64,000 nucleotides of DNA from Pyxidicoccus caerfyrddinensis. GTDB lineage: Bacteria > Myxococcota > Myxococcia > Myxococcales > Myxococcaceae. The notes below the pieces were generated by a model. It ran no database searches. It was not told the DNA's origin and saw only the letters and a program-made list of their open reading frames with translations. Location: contig NZ_JAAIYA010000009.1 of NCBI RefSeq assembly GCF_010894405.1, positions 186,001 to 250,000 of the forward strand, read 5' to 3'. Below are positions 32,678 through 41,173 of this stretch, piece by piece. Made by a program: the position numbers and the translations under genes. Numbering within the stretch: position 1 is the first letter of the stretch; each line of letters opens with the position of its first letter.

Positions 32678-33792
32678 TGTCCGGCGACTGGCGCGAGCAG
32701 GCGCAGGGGCTGTGGGAGCGCGCGGACTCGATGGAGCCCGGCGAGGGCAAGGTGCGGCTGCTGGAGGAGGCGGTGCGGCTGGCGGACGCGCACGCGGACA
32801 CGGGGATGGGCTACATGCTGCGCGACGCGCTCATCGACGCGGCGACGTTTGGCGGCGCCCCCGACAAGGCCCTGGTGGCCTTCGCGTGGTGCCGGGGCCA
32901 GCAGAAGAAGGACCCGAAGCGCTTCGACCCGGAGGGAATGCTCTGGAAGCAGAAGTGGGTGGTGGGGCGCTTCAAGGAGTTCCCGCACATCAGCCGCAAG
33001 CAGATTGCCGACGCGCTGGACGACATGGAGCAGTGCTTCGCGAAGGCGGACGCGGGGAAGCGCTCGGTGCTGAAGCTGCGCTACATGGCGGCGCGGGAGA
33101 TGGGCGACGAGGCCGACGCGGAGCGCCTGTGGGCCGCATGGCTGGAGGCCCCCAGGGACCACCTCACGGACTGCCGCGCGTGCGAGCTAGATGACGAGCT
33201 GGACCACCACATCGACAAGGGCGAGTGGGAGCAGGCGCTGCGCAAGGCGCGGCCCATCCTGGAGGGCCGGCAGGGCTGCGCGGAGATTCCGCACCTCACC
33301 CTCGGCACGCTGCTGTACCCGCTCTTCAAGCTGGAGCACCTGGAGCAGGCGCGAGAGCTCCACCGGCGCGGCTACGCGATGGTGGCCAAGAATCGCGAGT
33401 TCCTCGCCACGGTGGGCGAGCACCTGGAGTTCCTCGCGCTGACGGACAACCTGTCGCGCGGGCTGACGCTGCTGGAGAAGCACCTGGGCTGGGCGCTGGA
33501 GCATCCGAGCCACCGGGACAGGTTCACCTTCTACGCCTCGGCCGCGTTCCTCTTGGAGCGCTTCCAAGCGGAGGGCGGCCGGGACACGGTGAGCCTGCGG
33601 CTGACGAAGGCCTACCCCGGCTACCGCGCGGACTGCGGCTACGAGGTGAAGGCGCTGCACGCGTGGGTGGACGGCCAGGCGCGCGAGATTGCCTCCCGTT
33701 TCGACCTGCGCAATGGCACGGACCGCTTCGCGCGACTGCTGGCGCGCAACCGGACCCTGGCGGACGAGGCACGGCCGTTCGCCATTGACTGA
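32677..33792 (+). CDS. Helical-repeat (TPR-like) partner of the Hsp90 homologue
   Basis: A 371-residue, almost wholly alpha-helical soluble protein with TPR-like helix pairs (EGKVRLLEEAVRLADAHADT, GAPDKALVAFAWCRGQQKKD, EWEQALRKARPILEGRQGC, LEHLEQARELHRRGYAMV, GLTLLEKHLGWALEH). No catalytic motif is visible. The ATG overlaps the upstream stop (TGATG), implying obligate coupling with the Hsp90-like chaperone. TPR proteins are classic Hsp90 co-chaperones, although usually through a C-terminal EEVD that bacterial Hsp90s lack. A co-chaperone or dedicated client role is inference from position. Confidence 0.8.
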   Translation: MSGDWREQAQGLWERADSMEPGEGKVRLLEEAVRLADAHADTGMGYMLRDALIDAATFGGAPDKALVAFAWCRGQQKKDPKRFDPEGMLWKQKWVVGRFKEFPHISRKQIADALDDMEQCFAKADAGKRSVLKLRYMAAREMGDEADAERLWAAWLEAPRDHLTDCRACELDDELDHHIDKGEWEQALRKARPILEGRQGCAEIPHLTLGTLLYPLFKLEHLEQARELHRRGYAMVAKNREFLATVGEHLEFLALTDNLSRGLTLLEKHLGWALEHPSHRDRFTFYASAAFLLERFQAEGGRDTVSLRLTKAYPGYRADCGYEVKALHAWVDGQAREIASRFDLRNGTDRFARLLARNRTLADEARPFAID

Positions 33793-33836
33793 TTCAGCAC
33801 CGTGTCAAATGCAATCCCGTGGACAGAGTGACTGGC

Positions 33837-33895
33837 ATTGCGGCCCGCGTCTGTTCAATTCCCACGCGGATACGGGAAACCCGCAATACCGCAAT
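33837..33895. repeat. ATTGCGG / CCGCAAT repeats in leader region
   Basis: ATTGCGG at 33837-33843 faces two tandem CCGCAAT copies at 33881-33887 and 33889-33895. They lie 100-160 bp upstream of the small lipoprotein gene in a slightly A/T-richer stretch and could be operator half-sites. Confidence 0.3.
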
Positions 33896-33996
33896 TCCTT
33901 GAGGCTCAGTACCTGTGGCGCGCGTCCGAAACGGGCGCCTCCGGCGGGTGATTGCCCCCTTCCGCCGGGGTCCTCCCAACAATGACAGGTGAGTCC

Positions 33997-34284
33997 ATGA
34001 GCTTCGTGAAGAGTGTCGTCCTGGCCGCGTTTGCCGTGAGCGCCGTTGCGTGCGGTGGTGCCGGGGAGCTGGCGGAGAATACGGGTTCGGGTACCACCGA
34101 CGTGGAGCTCGCCACGGCGGAGCAGGGCATCTGTGAGGGTTATCAGTCCGGCGCGGTCTGCACCATCCGGTGCACCAGCACCTCTTCGTGGTTCTACATC
34201 TACGGCGTCGCCTACGGGCAGTGCGAGAACGCGGGCGCCTCGGCCTGCGGGCGGTCTCCGTCGGGCGCCTGCTGGAGCCACTGA
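33997..34284 (+). CDS. Small Cys-rich lipoprotein
   Basis: A 95-residue lipoprotein with signal MSFVKSVVLAAFAVSAVAC (Cys19). After an acidic linker (GELAENTGSGTTDVELATAEQ), the C-terminal 45 residues hold six cysteines (CEGYQSGAVCTIRC, then C-ENAGASAC, then C) in a compact module ending ACWSH. This is the layout of small secreted disulfide peptides tethered through a linker. The ATG at 33997 has AGGTGAG just upstream; an in-frame ATG further up would spoil the signal peptide. No family is recognised. Confidence 0.75.
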   Translation: MSFVKSVVLAAFAVSAVACGGAGELAENTGSGTTDVELATAEQGICEGYQSGAVCTIRCTSTSSWFYIYGVAYGQCENAGASACGRSPSGACWSH

Positions 34285-34308
34285 GCAGTCATCCCCTGAA
34301 TGACAAAC

Positions 34309-34339
34309 GCCGGGCCCGGGAGCACTTCCCGGATCCGGC
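34309..34339. terminator. Bidirectional terminator
   Basis: GCCGG / CCGGC (34309-34313, 34335-34339) encloses CCGGGA / TCCCGG (34316-34321, 34327-34332) around a 5-base loop. It sits between the convergent small lipoprotein and tex genes. Confidence 0.65.
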
Positions 34340-34362
34340 GGCATGCGCGACTCGGCGCGCGC

Positions 34363-36801
34363 TCAGCGCTTCAGGTTGCGGAACGGGTTGTTGAACGGCT
34401 CCGGGCCCTTCTTGTCACCAGAGCCCGAAGCGCTGCCCGACGACGGCTTTCCGGCCGGGCCCGAACCACTGGAGCCCGACGGGCCGGAGGGCCGGCCACC
34501 CGCACCCGACGACGGCCTGCCACCGGAGCCCGCACCACCCGCGCCGGAGGGCCGCGAGTCCTGCCGGGGCGCACCGCCGCGCTCCGTCATCCGTCCCGGG
34601 CCCGTCGCACCGCCCACGGCCGGACGGCTCGCGCCCGCCTGCGGCGCCCCACCCTCCTGCGCCGCGCGCACGGAGAGGGCCAACCGCTTGCGCGCCAGGT
34701 CCACGGTGAGCACGCGCACCGTCAGCCGGTCGCCCACCTTCACCACCTCGGACGGGTCCTTCACGAACTTCGTGGAGATTTGCGACACGTGCACCAATCC
34801 ATCCTGGTGCACGCCCACGTCCACGAAGGCGCCGAACGCGGTGACGTTGGTCACCACGCCCTGCAGCACCATGCCCTCCTTCACGTCCTCCAGCGAGCGC
34901 AGGTCCTCGCGCATCTGCGGCGCCGTGAAGTCGCCGCGCGGATCTCTACTGGGCTTCTCCAGCTCCGCCAGGATGTCCTTCAGCGTCAGCTCGCCCAGGT
35001 CCGGGCCCAGGTAGCGCTTCGCATCAATCTTCCGCACCAACCCCGCGTTGCCCACCAACGCGCCCACCTCCACGCCCAGGTCCTTCGCCATGCGCTCCAC
35101 CACCGCGTAGCGCTCCGGGTGCACGGCGCTCGCGTCCAGCGGCTCCGGCCCGCGCACGCGCAGGAAGCCCGCCGCCTGCTCGAACGTCTTGGGCCCCAGC
35201 CCGCTCACCTTCAGCAGCTCACGCCGCGTGGTGAAGCGCCCCTTCGACGCGCGGTGCGCCACCAGCTTCTTCGCCAGCGACGGGCCCACGCCGGACACGT
35301 GCTCCAGGAGTTGCGGCGACGCGGTATTCACATCCACGCCCACCGCGTTCACACACGAGTCGACCACCTCGCCCAGCTTCTTCTTCAACAGCCCCTGGTC
35401 CACGTCGTGCTGGTACTGCCCCACGCCGATGCTCTTGGGGTCGATCTTCACCAGCTCAGCCAGCGGGTCCTGCAAGCGGCGCCCGATGGACACCGCGCCG
35501 CGCAGGCTCACGTCCAGGTCCGGGAACTCGTCGCGGGCCACCTCGGACGCGGAGTAGATGGACGCGCCCTGCTCGCTCACCGACACCACCGGCACCTGCG
35601 AGCCCAGCGCCTTCATCGCGTCCCGCACGAAGGTCTCCGCCTCGCGGCTGCCGGTGCCGTTGCCCACCGCAATCAGCTCCGGCTTGTGCTTCTGCACCAC
35701 CGCGGACAGCAGCTTCGCGGCCCGGACGCGCTCGTCCGCGCTGCGCTCCGAGTAGAGCGTCAGCGTCTCCACCACCTTGCCGGTGACGTCCATCATCGCC
35801 AGCTTGATGCCCGTGCGCAGGCCCGGGTCCAGCGCCAGCACCGCCCGCGCGCCCGCGGGTGGCGTGAGCAGCAGGTGGCGCAGGTTCTCCCCGAAGACGC
35901 CAATGGCCTGCTTGTCCGCGCGCTCCTTGAGCTCCGCACGCAGCTCCGACTCCAGCGACGGACCCATCAGCCGCTCCCACCCGTCCTCCACCGCCGCGCG
36001 CAGCTCCTGTGAGAAGAGCGACTGCGGCTTCGTCACCACGCGCGAGCCCAGCAGCGCCTTCACCTCGTCGTCGGGCATGGAGAGCTTCACCTTCAGCACG
36101 CCCTCCTCCTCGCCGCGCAGCAGCGCCAGCACGCGGTGGGACGGGGCCTGCGACAGCGGCTCCTCGTGGCCGTAGTAGTTCTCGAACTTGGTCTGCTCGC
36201 CCTTCTTGGAGGCCACCACGTCCGAGCGCAGCGCGCCCCGCTTCGCGCACACCTCACGAGCCTCGCGGCGCAAGCCGGCGTCCTCGGCCACGCGTTCGGC
36301 GCAGATGTCGCGCGCGCCCGCGAGCGCCGCGTCCAGGTCCGGCACCTCCTTCTCCGCGTTGACGAACGGGCGCACCTTCCCGTCCCGGTCGTCACCGCGC
36401 TTGCCCTCCTGCTTCCAGAGCAGGTCTGCCAGCGGCTCCAGCCCGCGCTCGCGCGCAATGGCGGCGCGCGTGCGGCGCTTGGGCTTGTACGGGAGGTAGA
36501 GGTCCTCCAGCTCGGTGCGCGTCTTGGCGGCCTTGAGCGCCTTCTCCAGCGCGGGCGTCAGCTTCCCCTGCTCCTCAATCGTGCGGAGGATGGTGTCGCG
36601 GCGGGAGTCCAGCTCGGCGCGCTCGGAGGCGCGGTCGAGGATGGTCTGGATTTGAACCTCGTCCAGACCACCCGTGACCTCCTTGCGGTAGCGCGCGATG
36701 AAGGGAACGGTGGCGCCCTCTTCATTCAGCGCGAGGGTCCGGTCCACCTGCTCGGGCTTGAGGCCCAGCTCCTGGGAAAGCTCGACGGCGTAGGCGTGCA
36801 T
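34363..36801 (-). CDS. tex: Tex family RNA-binding transcriptional accessory protein
   Basis: An 812-residue Tex protein. The helical N-terminal domain contains VPFIARYRKEVTGGLDEVQ, the family hallmark. The YqgF/RNase H-like domain is at about residues 315-440 (AVLALDPGLRTGIKLAMMD). Helix-hairpin-helix motifs are at about 490-560 (SPQLLEHVSGVGPSLAKKLV). The S1 RNA-binding domain is at about 636-710 (MVLQGVVTNVTAFGAFVDVG). A Gly/Ser/Pro/Arg-rich disordered tail of about 85 residues ends NNPFRNLKR. The ATG at 36801 fits the family N-terminus. Tex influences transcription and RNA turnover broadly. It lies 97 bp after the GNAT gene on the same strand. Confidence 0.95.
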   Translation of the reverse strand: MHAYAVELSQELGLKPEQVDRTLALNEEGATVPFIARYRKEVTGGLDEVQIQTILDRASERAELDSRRDTILRTIEEQGKLTPALEKALKAAKTRTELEDLYLPYKPKRRTRAAIARERGLEPLADLLWKQEGKRGDDRDGKVRPFVNAEKEVPDLDAALAGARDICAERVAEDAGLRREAREVCAKRGALRSDVVASKKGEQTKFENYYGHEEPLSQAPSHRVLALLRGEEEGVLKVKLSMPDDEVKALLGSRVVTKPQSLFSQELRAAVEDGWERLMGPSLESELRAELKERADKQAIGVFGENLRHLLLTPPAGARAVLALDPGLRTGIKLAMMDVTGKVVETLTLYSERSADERVRAAKLLSAVVQKHKPELIAVGNGTGSREAETFVRDAMKALGSQVPVVSVSEQGASIYSASEVARDEFPDLDVSLRGAVSIGRRLQDPLAELVKIDPKSIGVGQYQHDVDQGLLKKKLGEVVDSCVNAVGVDVNTASPQLLEHVSGVGPSLAKKLVAHRASKGRFTTRRELLKVSGLGPKTFEQAAGFLRVRGPEPLDASAVHPERYAVVERMAKDLGVEVGALVGNAGLVRKIDAKRYLGPDLGELTLKDILAELEKPSRDPRGDFTAPQMREDLRSLEDVKEGMVLQGVVTNVTAFGAFVDVGVHQDGLVHVSQISTKFVKDPSEVVKVGDRLTVRVLTVDLARKRLALSVRAAQEGGAPQAGASRPAVGGATGPGRMTERGGAPRQDSRPSGAGGAGSGGRPSSGAGGRPSGPSGSSGSGPAGKPSSGSASGSGDKKGPEPFNNPFRNLKR

Positions 36802-36898
36802 GGCGCCATTTCTATAACCCGCCCCTCCTGCGCCTCCCAGAGACCAGCCGCCTGAAGCGACGCGTGGAGAACGCCCCATGCGTCCGGAGCAGGTCACC

Positions 36899-37450
36899 TC
36901 ACCGCAAGTGCGCCTCCCCGCGACGCCGCGCCTCCCACTCCGGCCGCAACAGGCCCCAGGTCTGCTGGTCCCTGCGCTGGCCCAGGTGCATGCAGTGGCC
37001 GCGCATCGTGCCCTCCAGCGTGAAGCCCAGCTTGCGCGCCACGCCCTGCGACGCCGCGTTCTCCGCCAGCGTGACGAGCCACAGGCGCTGGAGGAAGGGC
37101 AGCGCAGTGAAGAGCTGCTCCAGCATCATCCCCACCGCGCGCGTGCCCAGCCCACGGCCGTGGTACGCGTCGGACAGCATGTAGCCCAGCTGCGCCCGGC
37201 CATGCAGCCGCGACACGTCCCGCGCGGACACGGTGCCGACGAGCCGCCCGTCGTACTCCACGAACCAGCGGAAGCCCTTCGCGCGCAAGTCACCCAGCGT
37301 GCCCGCCTCGGCGATGCGATGCAGCAGCTGCTCGCGCGAGTCCTCCTCCGTGTCCACGAAGCGGCGCGCCCCGGGCTCCGCGCGCAGCACCATCCAGTAG
37401 TCCACGTGTTCCGGCCGGGCCGGGAGGAGTCGGACCTCGGGAGCACTCAT
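36899..37450 (-). CDS. GNAT family N-acetyltransferase
   Basis: A 183-residue acetyltransferase of the RimJ/RimL-like GNAT group. The acetyl-CoA loop is YHGRGLGTRAVGMMLEQLF (Q/R-x-x-G-x-G/A equivalent RGLGTRA). Downstream motif LVTLAENAASQGVARKLGFTLEGTMRGHCM is typical of N-terminal or small-molecule amine acetylases. The ATG at 37450 follows AGGAGG with rather long spacing. The substrate is unknown. The gene lies between tex and the PhoD gene on the same strand. Confidence 0.9.
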   Translation of the reverse strand: MSAPEVRLLPARPEHVDYWMVLRAEPGARRFVDTEEDSREQLLHRIAEAGTLGDLRAKGFRWFVEYDGRLVGTVSARDVSRLHGRAQLGYMLSDAYHGRGLGTRAVGMMLEQLFTALPFLQRLWLVTLAENAASQGVARKLGFTLEGTMRGHCMHLGQRRDQQTWGLLRPEWEARRRGEAHLR

Positions 37451-37479
37451 GCCTGGCAGCTTAACCTCCTGGAAAGGCC

Positions 37480-37522
37480 GAGGGCCGCGACCGGGAAGCA
37501 CGTGGCTCCCAGCGCGGCCCTC
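37480..37522. terminator. Terminator after PhoD gene
   Basis: GAGGGCCGCG (37480-37489) pairs with CGCGGCCCTC (37513-37522), a 10-bp stem around a 23-base loop. It is positioned 24 bp past the end of the leftward phosphatase gene. Confidence 0.65.
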
Positions 37523-37545
37523 CGCACATCAGGCAACTGCCCCGC

Positions 37546-39726
37546 TCAGATGGCGGTGATGTCGCCGTCCTTGACGCGGAACTTCTTCGACGTGAACTTC
37601 GCCGCCAGCTCCGAGTCGGCGCGCAGCGAGTAGTCCTTCGCGATTTCCGTGCTCGGGATGAGGTGGAAGGAGGCAATGGCCTCGTCCTTCTTCACCTCCA
37701 GCACCACGAAGCCGTGGGCGTCGCCGTTAGCGAACTTCATGCCGGGGTTGCCCGCCAGCAGCGTCTGCTCCAGCTCCTGGACGATGTACTTGTGCACCGC
37801 CGCGCCCGAGCCGTAGCCCGCGCCCAGCAGGGCCCGGCCCGCCAGCTCCTTGATGGAGCCGGAGGAGATGGCCGGCGCCGTCAGCGTGGGCACGCCCAGC
37901 GTGGTGGGGGACGCCGGGTTCAGGCCTTCCACCGACGCGAAGGACGCGTGGATGTCACCGGAGACGAACAGCGTGTTCTTCTGCAGGTTGTTCGCCTGGA
38001 TGTACCCCAGCAGCTCCTTGCGCTTCGTGGGGAAGCCGTCCCACTGGTCCACGTTGAAGTAGAAGGACTGGCGCAGGTTCGTCTCGGGGATGTCCGTCTT
38101 CTGCGACAAGTCGTACACCATGGCGGTGAGCGACACGGAGGAGACGGCAATCTTCCAGGTGTTGGCCGCCTTCACCGTCTCCTTGAACCAGGCCTCCTGG
38201 GCGTCACCCAGCGCGTTCTCGCTGGCCTTCGCGGAGCCGGCGTACTTGAGGCCCGCGAACAGGTCGAACACCGGCTTCACGACGATGTAGCGCGAGCCCT
38301 GGATGGTGAAGAGCGAGGGCTTGCCCATGTGCACGTACGCCACGCCGCGCGGCGTCTCCGCGGTGATGGCGATGCGCGGAATGGCCGTCTGGCCCGCGGC
38401 CACGCGCGCCGCGCTGACGGCGTCGATGACCTGGTTGACGTAGAACAGCGACTGGTTGCCCTTCACCCACGTGGCGGCCTTGGCGGCGGCCTGCTCCTGG
38501 GTGAGGCCCGCCTGCCGCGCCTGCTGCACGTACGCGCCCTGGAGGGCCTGCTTGTACGGAGCGAGCGGCGCGGCGTCGATGTCGACGTACGCGAACGTGT
38601 CCGCCGTGAAGGCCGGCTTGTACGGCGCCGGCATCGTCGCCGAGTCGATGACCACCGTGCCCGGGTACGCGTCCTCGGGGATGAGGTGGTCCGGACGCTG
38701 GCTGCGCATGTCCATCACCATCAGCTTCAGGTGCTGGCCGAACTCGAAGTCACGCCAGATCTTCGTCCCACCCGCCTGGGCGGCGACCACCTGGTCGATG
38801 TCGATGGCACCTTCAGTTGCCGCAGTGTTGTCCAGGGGGATGTACTCGAAGAAGGCCTGCTCCGCGTTCTTGCGGCGCGCCGTCTGCTTCTCGTCGAAGC
38901 GCCCGTCCGAGTACGTCGCGGTGTCGCCCCAGCAGTCATCGGAGAACTCGTGGTCGTCCCACACGATGATGAACGGGTAGCGCTCGTGGACCTTCTGGAT
39001 GATCTTGTCCGAGCGGATGGCCTTGTAGAGGTCGCGGTAGTTGGACAGCGCGTTGGCCGCGTAGAAGGCCACCAGGCCCTCGCCCTCGCGCAGCGCCTTC
39101 TCCGGCTCGGCGAAGACGATGGAGCGCGTGCCGTTGGCGTCCTGGAAGGACGAGTCGCCCGTCGTCTCGTAGACGTAGTCGCCGAGGAACACGACGAAGT
39201 CGAGGTCCTCGTCGAGCTGCAGCAGGCGCTGCCACGCGTTGTAGTAGCGGCCGATGAAGTCCTGGCAGCTGGCGAAGACGAACTTCACCGGCACGTCCGC
39301 GCCCGCGGCCGGCGCCGTGCGGGTGCGGCCCGTCGCGGAGCTGACCTTCTGGCCATTCACGTCGACGGTGAAGCGGTAGTAGTACGTCGTGCGCGGCGAC
39401 AGGTTGGTGACCTTCACCTTGAGGGCGTGGTCATGCGCCGCGAGCGCGGAGTAGGACTGGTTCAGCACCAGGCTGCTGAACTCCTGGCTGGTGGAGACCT
39501 CCAGCTGCACCGCCCGGTTGGCGCTGGCGTTGTCCGGGTCCACCGCACGCACCCACAGCACCACGCTGTCCGGGCGCGGGTCGCCCGAGGCCACCGACTG
39601 CGGGAAGAACTTCGCCGTGTCATCCGACGGCGCCCCCGACTCGTCCTCGTTGCAACCGAACGCGGTGCTCGCCGCGACGGCGACGACGGCTTGAAGGAAA
39701 CTGCGACGCTTGAATGGGTCGATCAA
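37546..39726 (-). CDS. PhoD-type alkaline phosphatase, Tat-exported
   Basis: A 726-residue phosphatase of the PhoD family, longer than the usual 500-580. The N-terminus has a twin-arginine signal (KRRSFLQAVVAVAASTAFGC) with a lipobox-like cysteine, so a Tat-exported lipoprotein is likely. The PhoD N-terminal domain is at about 40-135 (SGDPRPDSVVLWVRA). Metal-site motifs are FASCQDF, LGDYVYE near 178, WDDHEFSDDCWGD near 253, and SGDIHASF near 590. PhoD enzymes cleave phosphodiesters using Ca and Fe. The start is the TTG at 39726, with CGGAG 7 bases upstream; longer in-frame starts would bury the Tat motif 20-37 residues in. Confidence 0.88.
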   Translation of the reverse strand: MIDPFKRRSFLQAVVAVAASTAFGCNEDESGAPSDDTAKFFPQSVASGDPRPDSVVLWVRAVDPDNASANRAVQLEVSTSQEFSSLVLNQSYSALAAHDHALKVKVTNLSPRTTYYYRFTVDVNGQKVSSATGRTRTAPAAGADVPVKFVFASCQDFIGRYYNAWQRLLQLDEDLDFVVFLGDYVYETTGDSSFQDANGTRSIVFAEPEKALREGEGLVAFYAANALSNYRDLYKAIRSDKIIQKVHERYPFIIVWDDHEFSDDCWGDTATYSDGRFDEKQTARRKNAEQAFFEYIPLDNTAATEGAIDIDQVVAAQAGGTKIWRDFEFGQHLKLMVMDMRSQRPDHLIPEDAYPGTVVIDSATMPAPYKPAFTADTFAYVDIDAAPLAPYKQALQGAYVQQARQAGLTQEQAAAKAATWVKGNQSLFYVNQVIDAVSAARVAAGQTAIPRIAITAETPRGVAYVHMGKPSLFTIQGSRYIVVKPVFDLFAGLKYAGSAKASENALGDAQEAWFKETVKAANTWKIAVSSVSLTAMVYDLSQKTDIPETNLRQSFYFNVDQWDGFPTKRKELLGYIQANNLQKNTLFVSGDIHASFASVEGLNPASPTTLGVPTLTAPAISSGSIKELAGRALLGAGYGSGAAVHKYIVQELEQTLLAGNPGMKFANGDAHGFVVLEVKKDEAIASFHLIPSTEIAKDYSLRADSELAAKFTSKKFRVKDGDITAI

Positions 39727-39875
39727 GGCAGGACTCCGGGCGGGTTTTGGAAACTGGAGCGCGGAGTCTAAGACGCACATCTGCTCGCCAGGAAACATCC
39801 ACTTGCGCTTCTCTACGCAACGCGCTGTGTCATCCACCAGCGGTATGTGCGGGCGTGGCGCGGGGAGAAAAGCGA

Positions 39876-39908
39876 GAGGGCCGACCCCCTCGCGGAAGGC
39901 CGGCCCTC
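39876..39908 (-). terminator. Second hairpin downstream of recA
   Basis: GAGGGCCG (39876-39883) pairs with CGGCCCTC (39901-39908), an 8-bp stem. It is in tandem with the UUCG hairpin at 39936-39955, as a backup terminator for recA. Confidence 0.55.
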
Positions 39909-39935
39909 GTACTCACGCTGCATTGACCGGAGGAA

Positions 39936-39955
39936 GTGGACCCCGAAGGGTCCAC
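39936..39955 (-). terminator. recA terminator with UUCG tetraloop
   Basis: Reading leftward, GTGGACCC, TTCG, GGGTCCAC forms a perfect 8-bp stem closed by the very stable C(UUCG)G tetraloop. It starts 15 bp past the recA stop. Confidence 0.8.
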
Positions 39956-39969
39956 GTCTCAAGTCCGGC

Positions 39970-41061
39970 TCACTTCACGGCCTTCACACGGGCGCGCTTC
40001 TCGGTGCCCCCCTCGGCGGCGGGCTCCTCCGCGGCGGGCGCGGCGGCGGCGGCCGGCCCCTTGGTGATGCCGTACTTCTCCAGCACGCGGGCCTCGATGT
40101 CCTTGGCCACCTCGGGGTGCTCCTTGAGGTAGTCCTTGGCATTCTCACGGCCCTGGCCGATGCGCTCCCCGTTGAAGGAGAACCAGCTGCCGCTCTTCTC
40201 CACGATGTTGTCGTTGGAGGCGAGGTCGATGAGGTCGCCCTCACGGGAGATGCCCGTGCCGTACATGATGTCGAATTCGACTTCCTTGAACGGGGGGGCC
40301 ACCTTGTTCTTCACGACCTTCACGCGGGTGCGGCTGCCCACCACGTTCTCGCCGTTCTTGATGGCGCCGATGCGGCGGATGTCCAGGCGCTGCGACGCGT
40401 AGAACTTCAGCGCGTTGCCGCCCGTCGTCGTCTCCGGGTTGCCGAACATCACGCCAATCTTCATGCGAATCTGGTTGATGAAGATGACGCACGTCTGGCT
40501 CTTGGAGATGGTGCCCGTGAGCTTGCGGAGCGCCTGGCTCATGAGGCGGGCCTGCACGCCCATGTGGGCGTCGCCCATCTCACCCTCGAGCTCGGCCTTG
40601 GGCACGAGCGCGGCGACGGAGTCCACCACCAGCACGTCGATGGCGCCCGAGCGCACCAGCATCTCCGCGATTTCGAGCCCCTGCTCACCAGTGTCCGGCT
40701 GGCTCAGGAGCAGGTCATCGGTGCGCACGCCCAGCTTGCGGGCATAGCCCACGTCGAGCGCGTGCTCCGCGTCCACGTAGCCGCAGATGCCGCCACGCTT
40801 CTGCGCCTCGGCGACGATGTGGAGACACAGCGTCGTCTTACCGGAGGACTCCGGCCCGAAGATTTCGATGATGCGGCCCTTGGGCACGCCACCCACGCCC
40901 AGGGCGATATCCAGTGAGATCGAGCCCGTCGAAATGGCCTGGATGTCACGCACCAGCGGCTCGTCCTTGCCGAGCCGCATGATGGAGCCCTTGCCGAACT
41001 GGCGCTCCACCGCGGACATCGCCAGCTCGATCGCCTTTTCCTTCTCCTGATTCACGGCCAT
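39970..41061 (-). CDS. recA: Recombinase RecA
   Basis: A 363-residue RecA. Walker A is GPESSGKTT (about residues 68-76). Walker B and the helicase-like segment follow ([10 protein letters not shown]), then loop L1 ([20 protein letters not shown]) and L2 ([16 protein letters not shown]). A C-terminal Ala/Glu-rich and Lys-rich tail ([17 protein letters not shown], then [10 protein letters not shown]) is longer than in E. coli. Myxococcus has two recA genes; the long tail fits the longer copy, which I cannot confirm here. The ATG at 41061 follows AAGGAG. A LexA-box match lies 40 bp upstream, and tandem hairpins follow the stop. It catalyses strand exchange and the SOS coprotease function. Confidence 0.98.
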   Translation of the reverse strand: MAVNQEKEKAIELAMSAVERQFGKGSIMRLGKDEPLVRDIQAISTGSISLDIALGVGGVPKGRIIEIFGPESSGKTTLCLHIVAEAQKRGGICGYVDAEHALDVGYARKLGVRTDDLLLSQPDTGEQGLEIAEMLVRSGAIDVLVVDSVAALVPKAELEGEMGDAHMGVQARLMSQALRKLTGTISKSQTCVIFINQIRMKIGVMFGNPETTTGGNALKFYASQRLDIRRIGAIKNGENVVGSRTRVKVVKNKVAPPFKEVEFDIMYGTGISREGDLIDLASNDNIVEKSGSWFSFNGERIGQGRENAKDYLKEHPEVAKDIEARVLEKYGITKGPAAAAAPAAEEPAAEGGTEKRARVKAVK

Positions 41062-41100
41062 TTCTGACTGCTCCTTGTATTGGCGGACCACCCCGGTCCA

Positions 41101-41117
41101 CCTGAACGCGCTTTTAG
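41101..41117 (-). promoter_or_regulatory. LexA box upstream of recA
   Basis: Reading leftward, the site is CTAAAAGCGCGTTCAGG. It fits at all 17 positions the consensus CTRHAMRYBYGTTCAGS that I recall being reported for LexA-regulated genes of Myxococcus xanthus. It ends 39 bp before the recA ATG, where LexA would block transcription. It implies damage-induced recA expression. Confidence 0.7.
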
Positions 41118-41173
41118 TACGCGATGGGTAGACCCTAGTCCACCCCTCTGACATCCGTCCTGCATCCTGGTCA

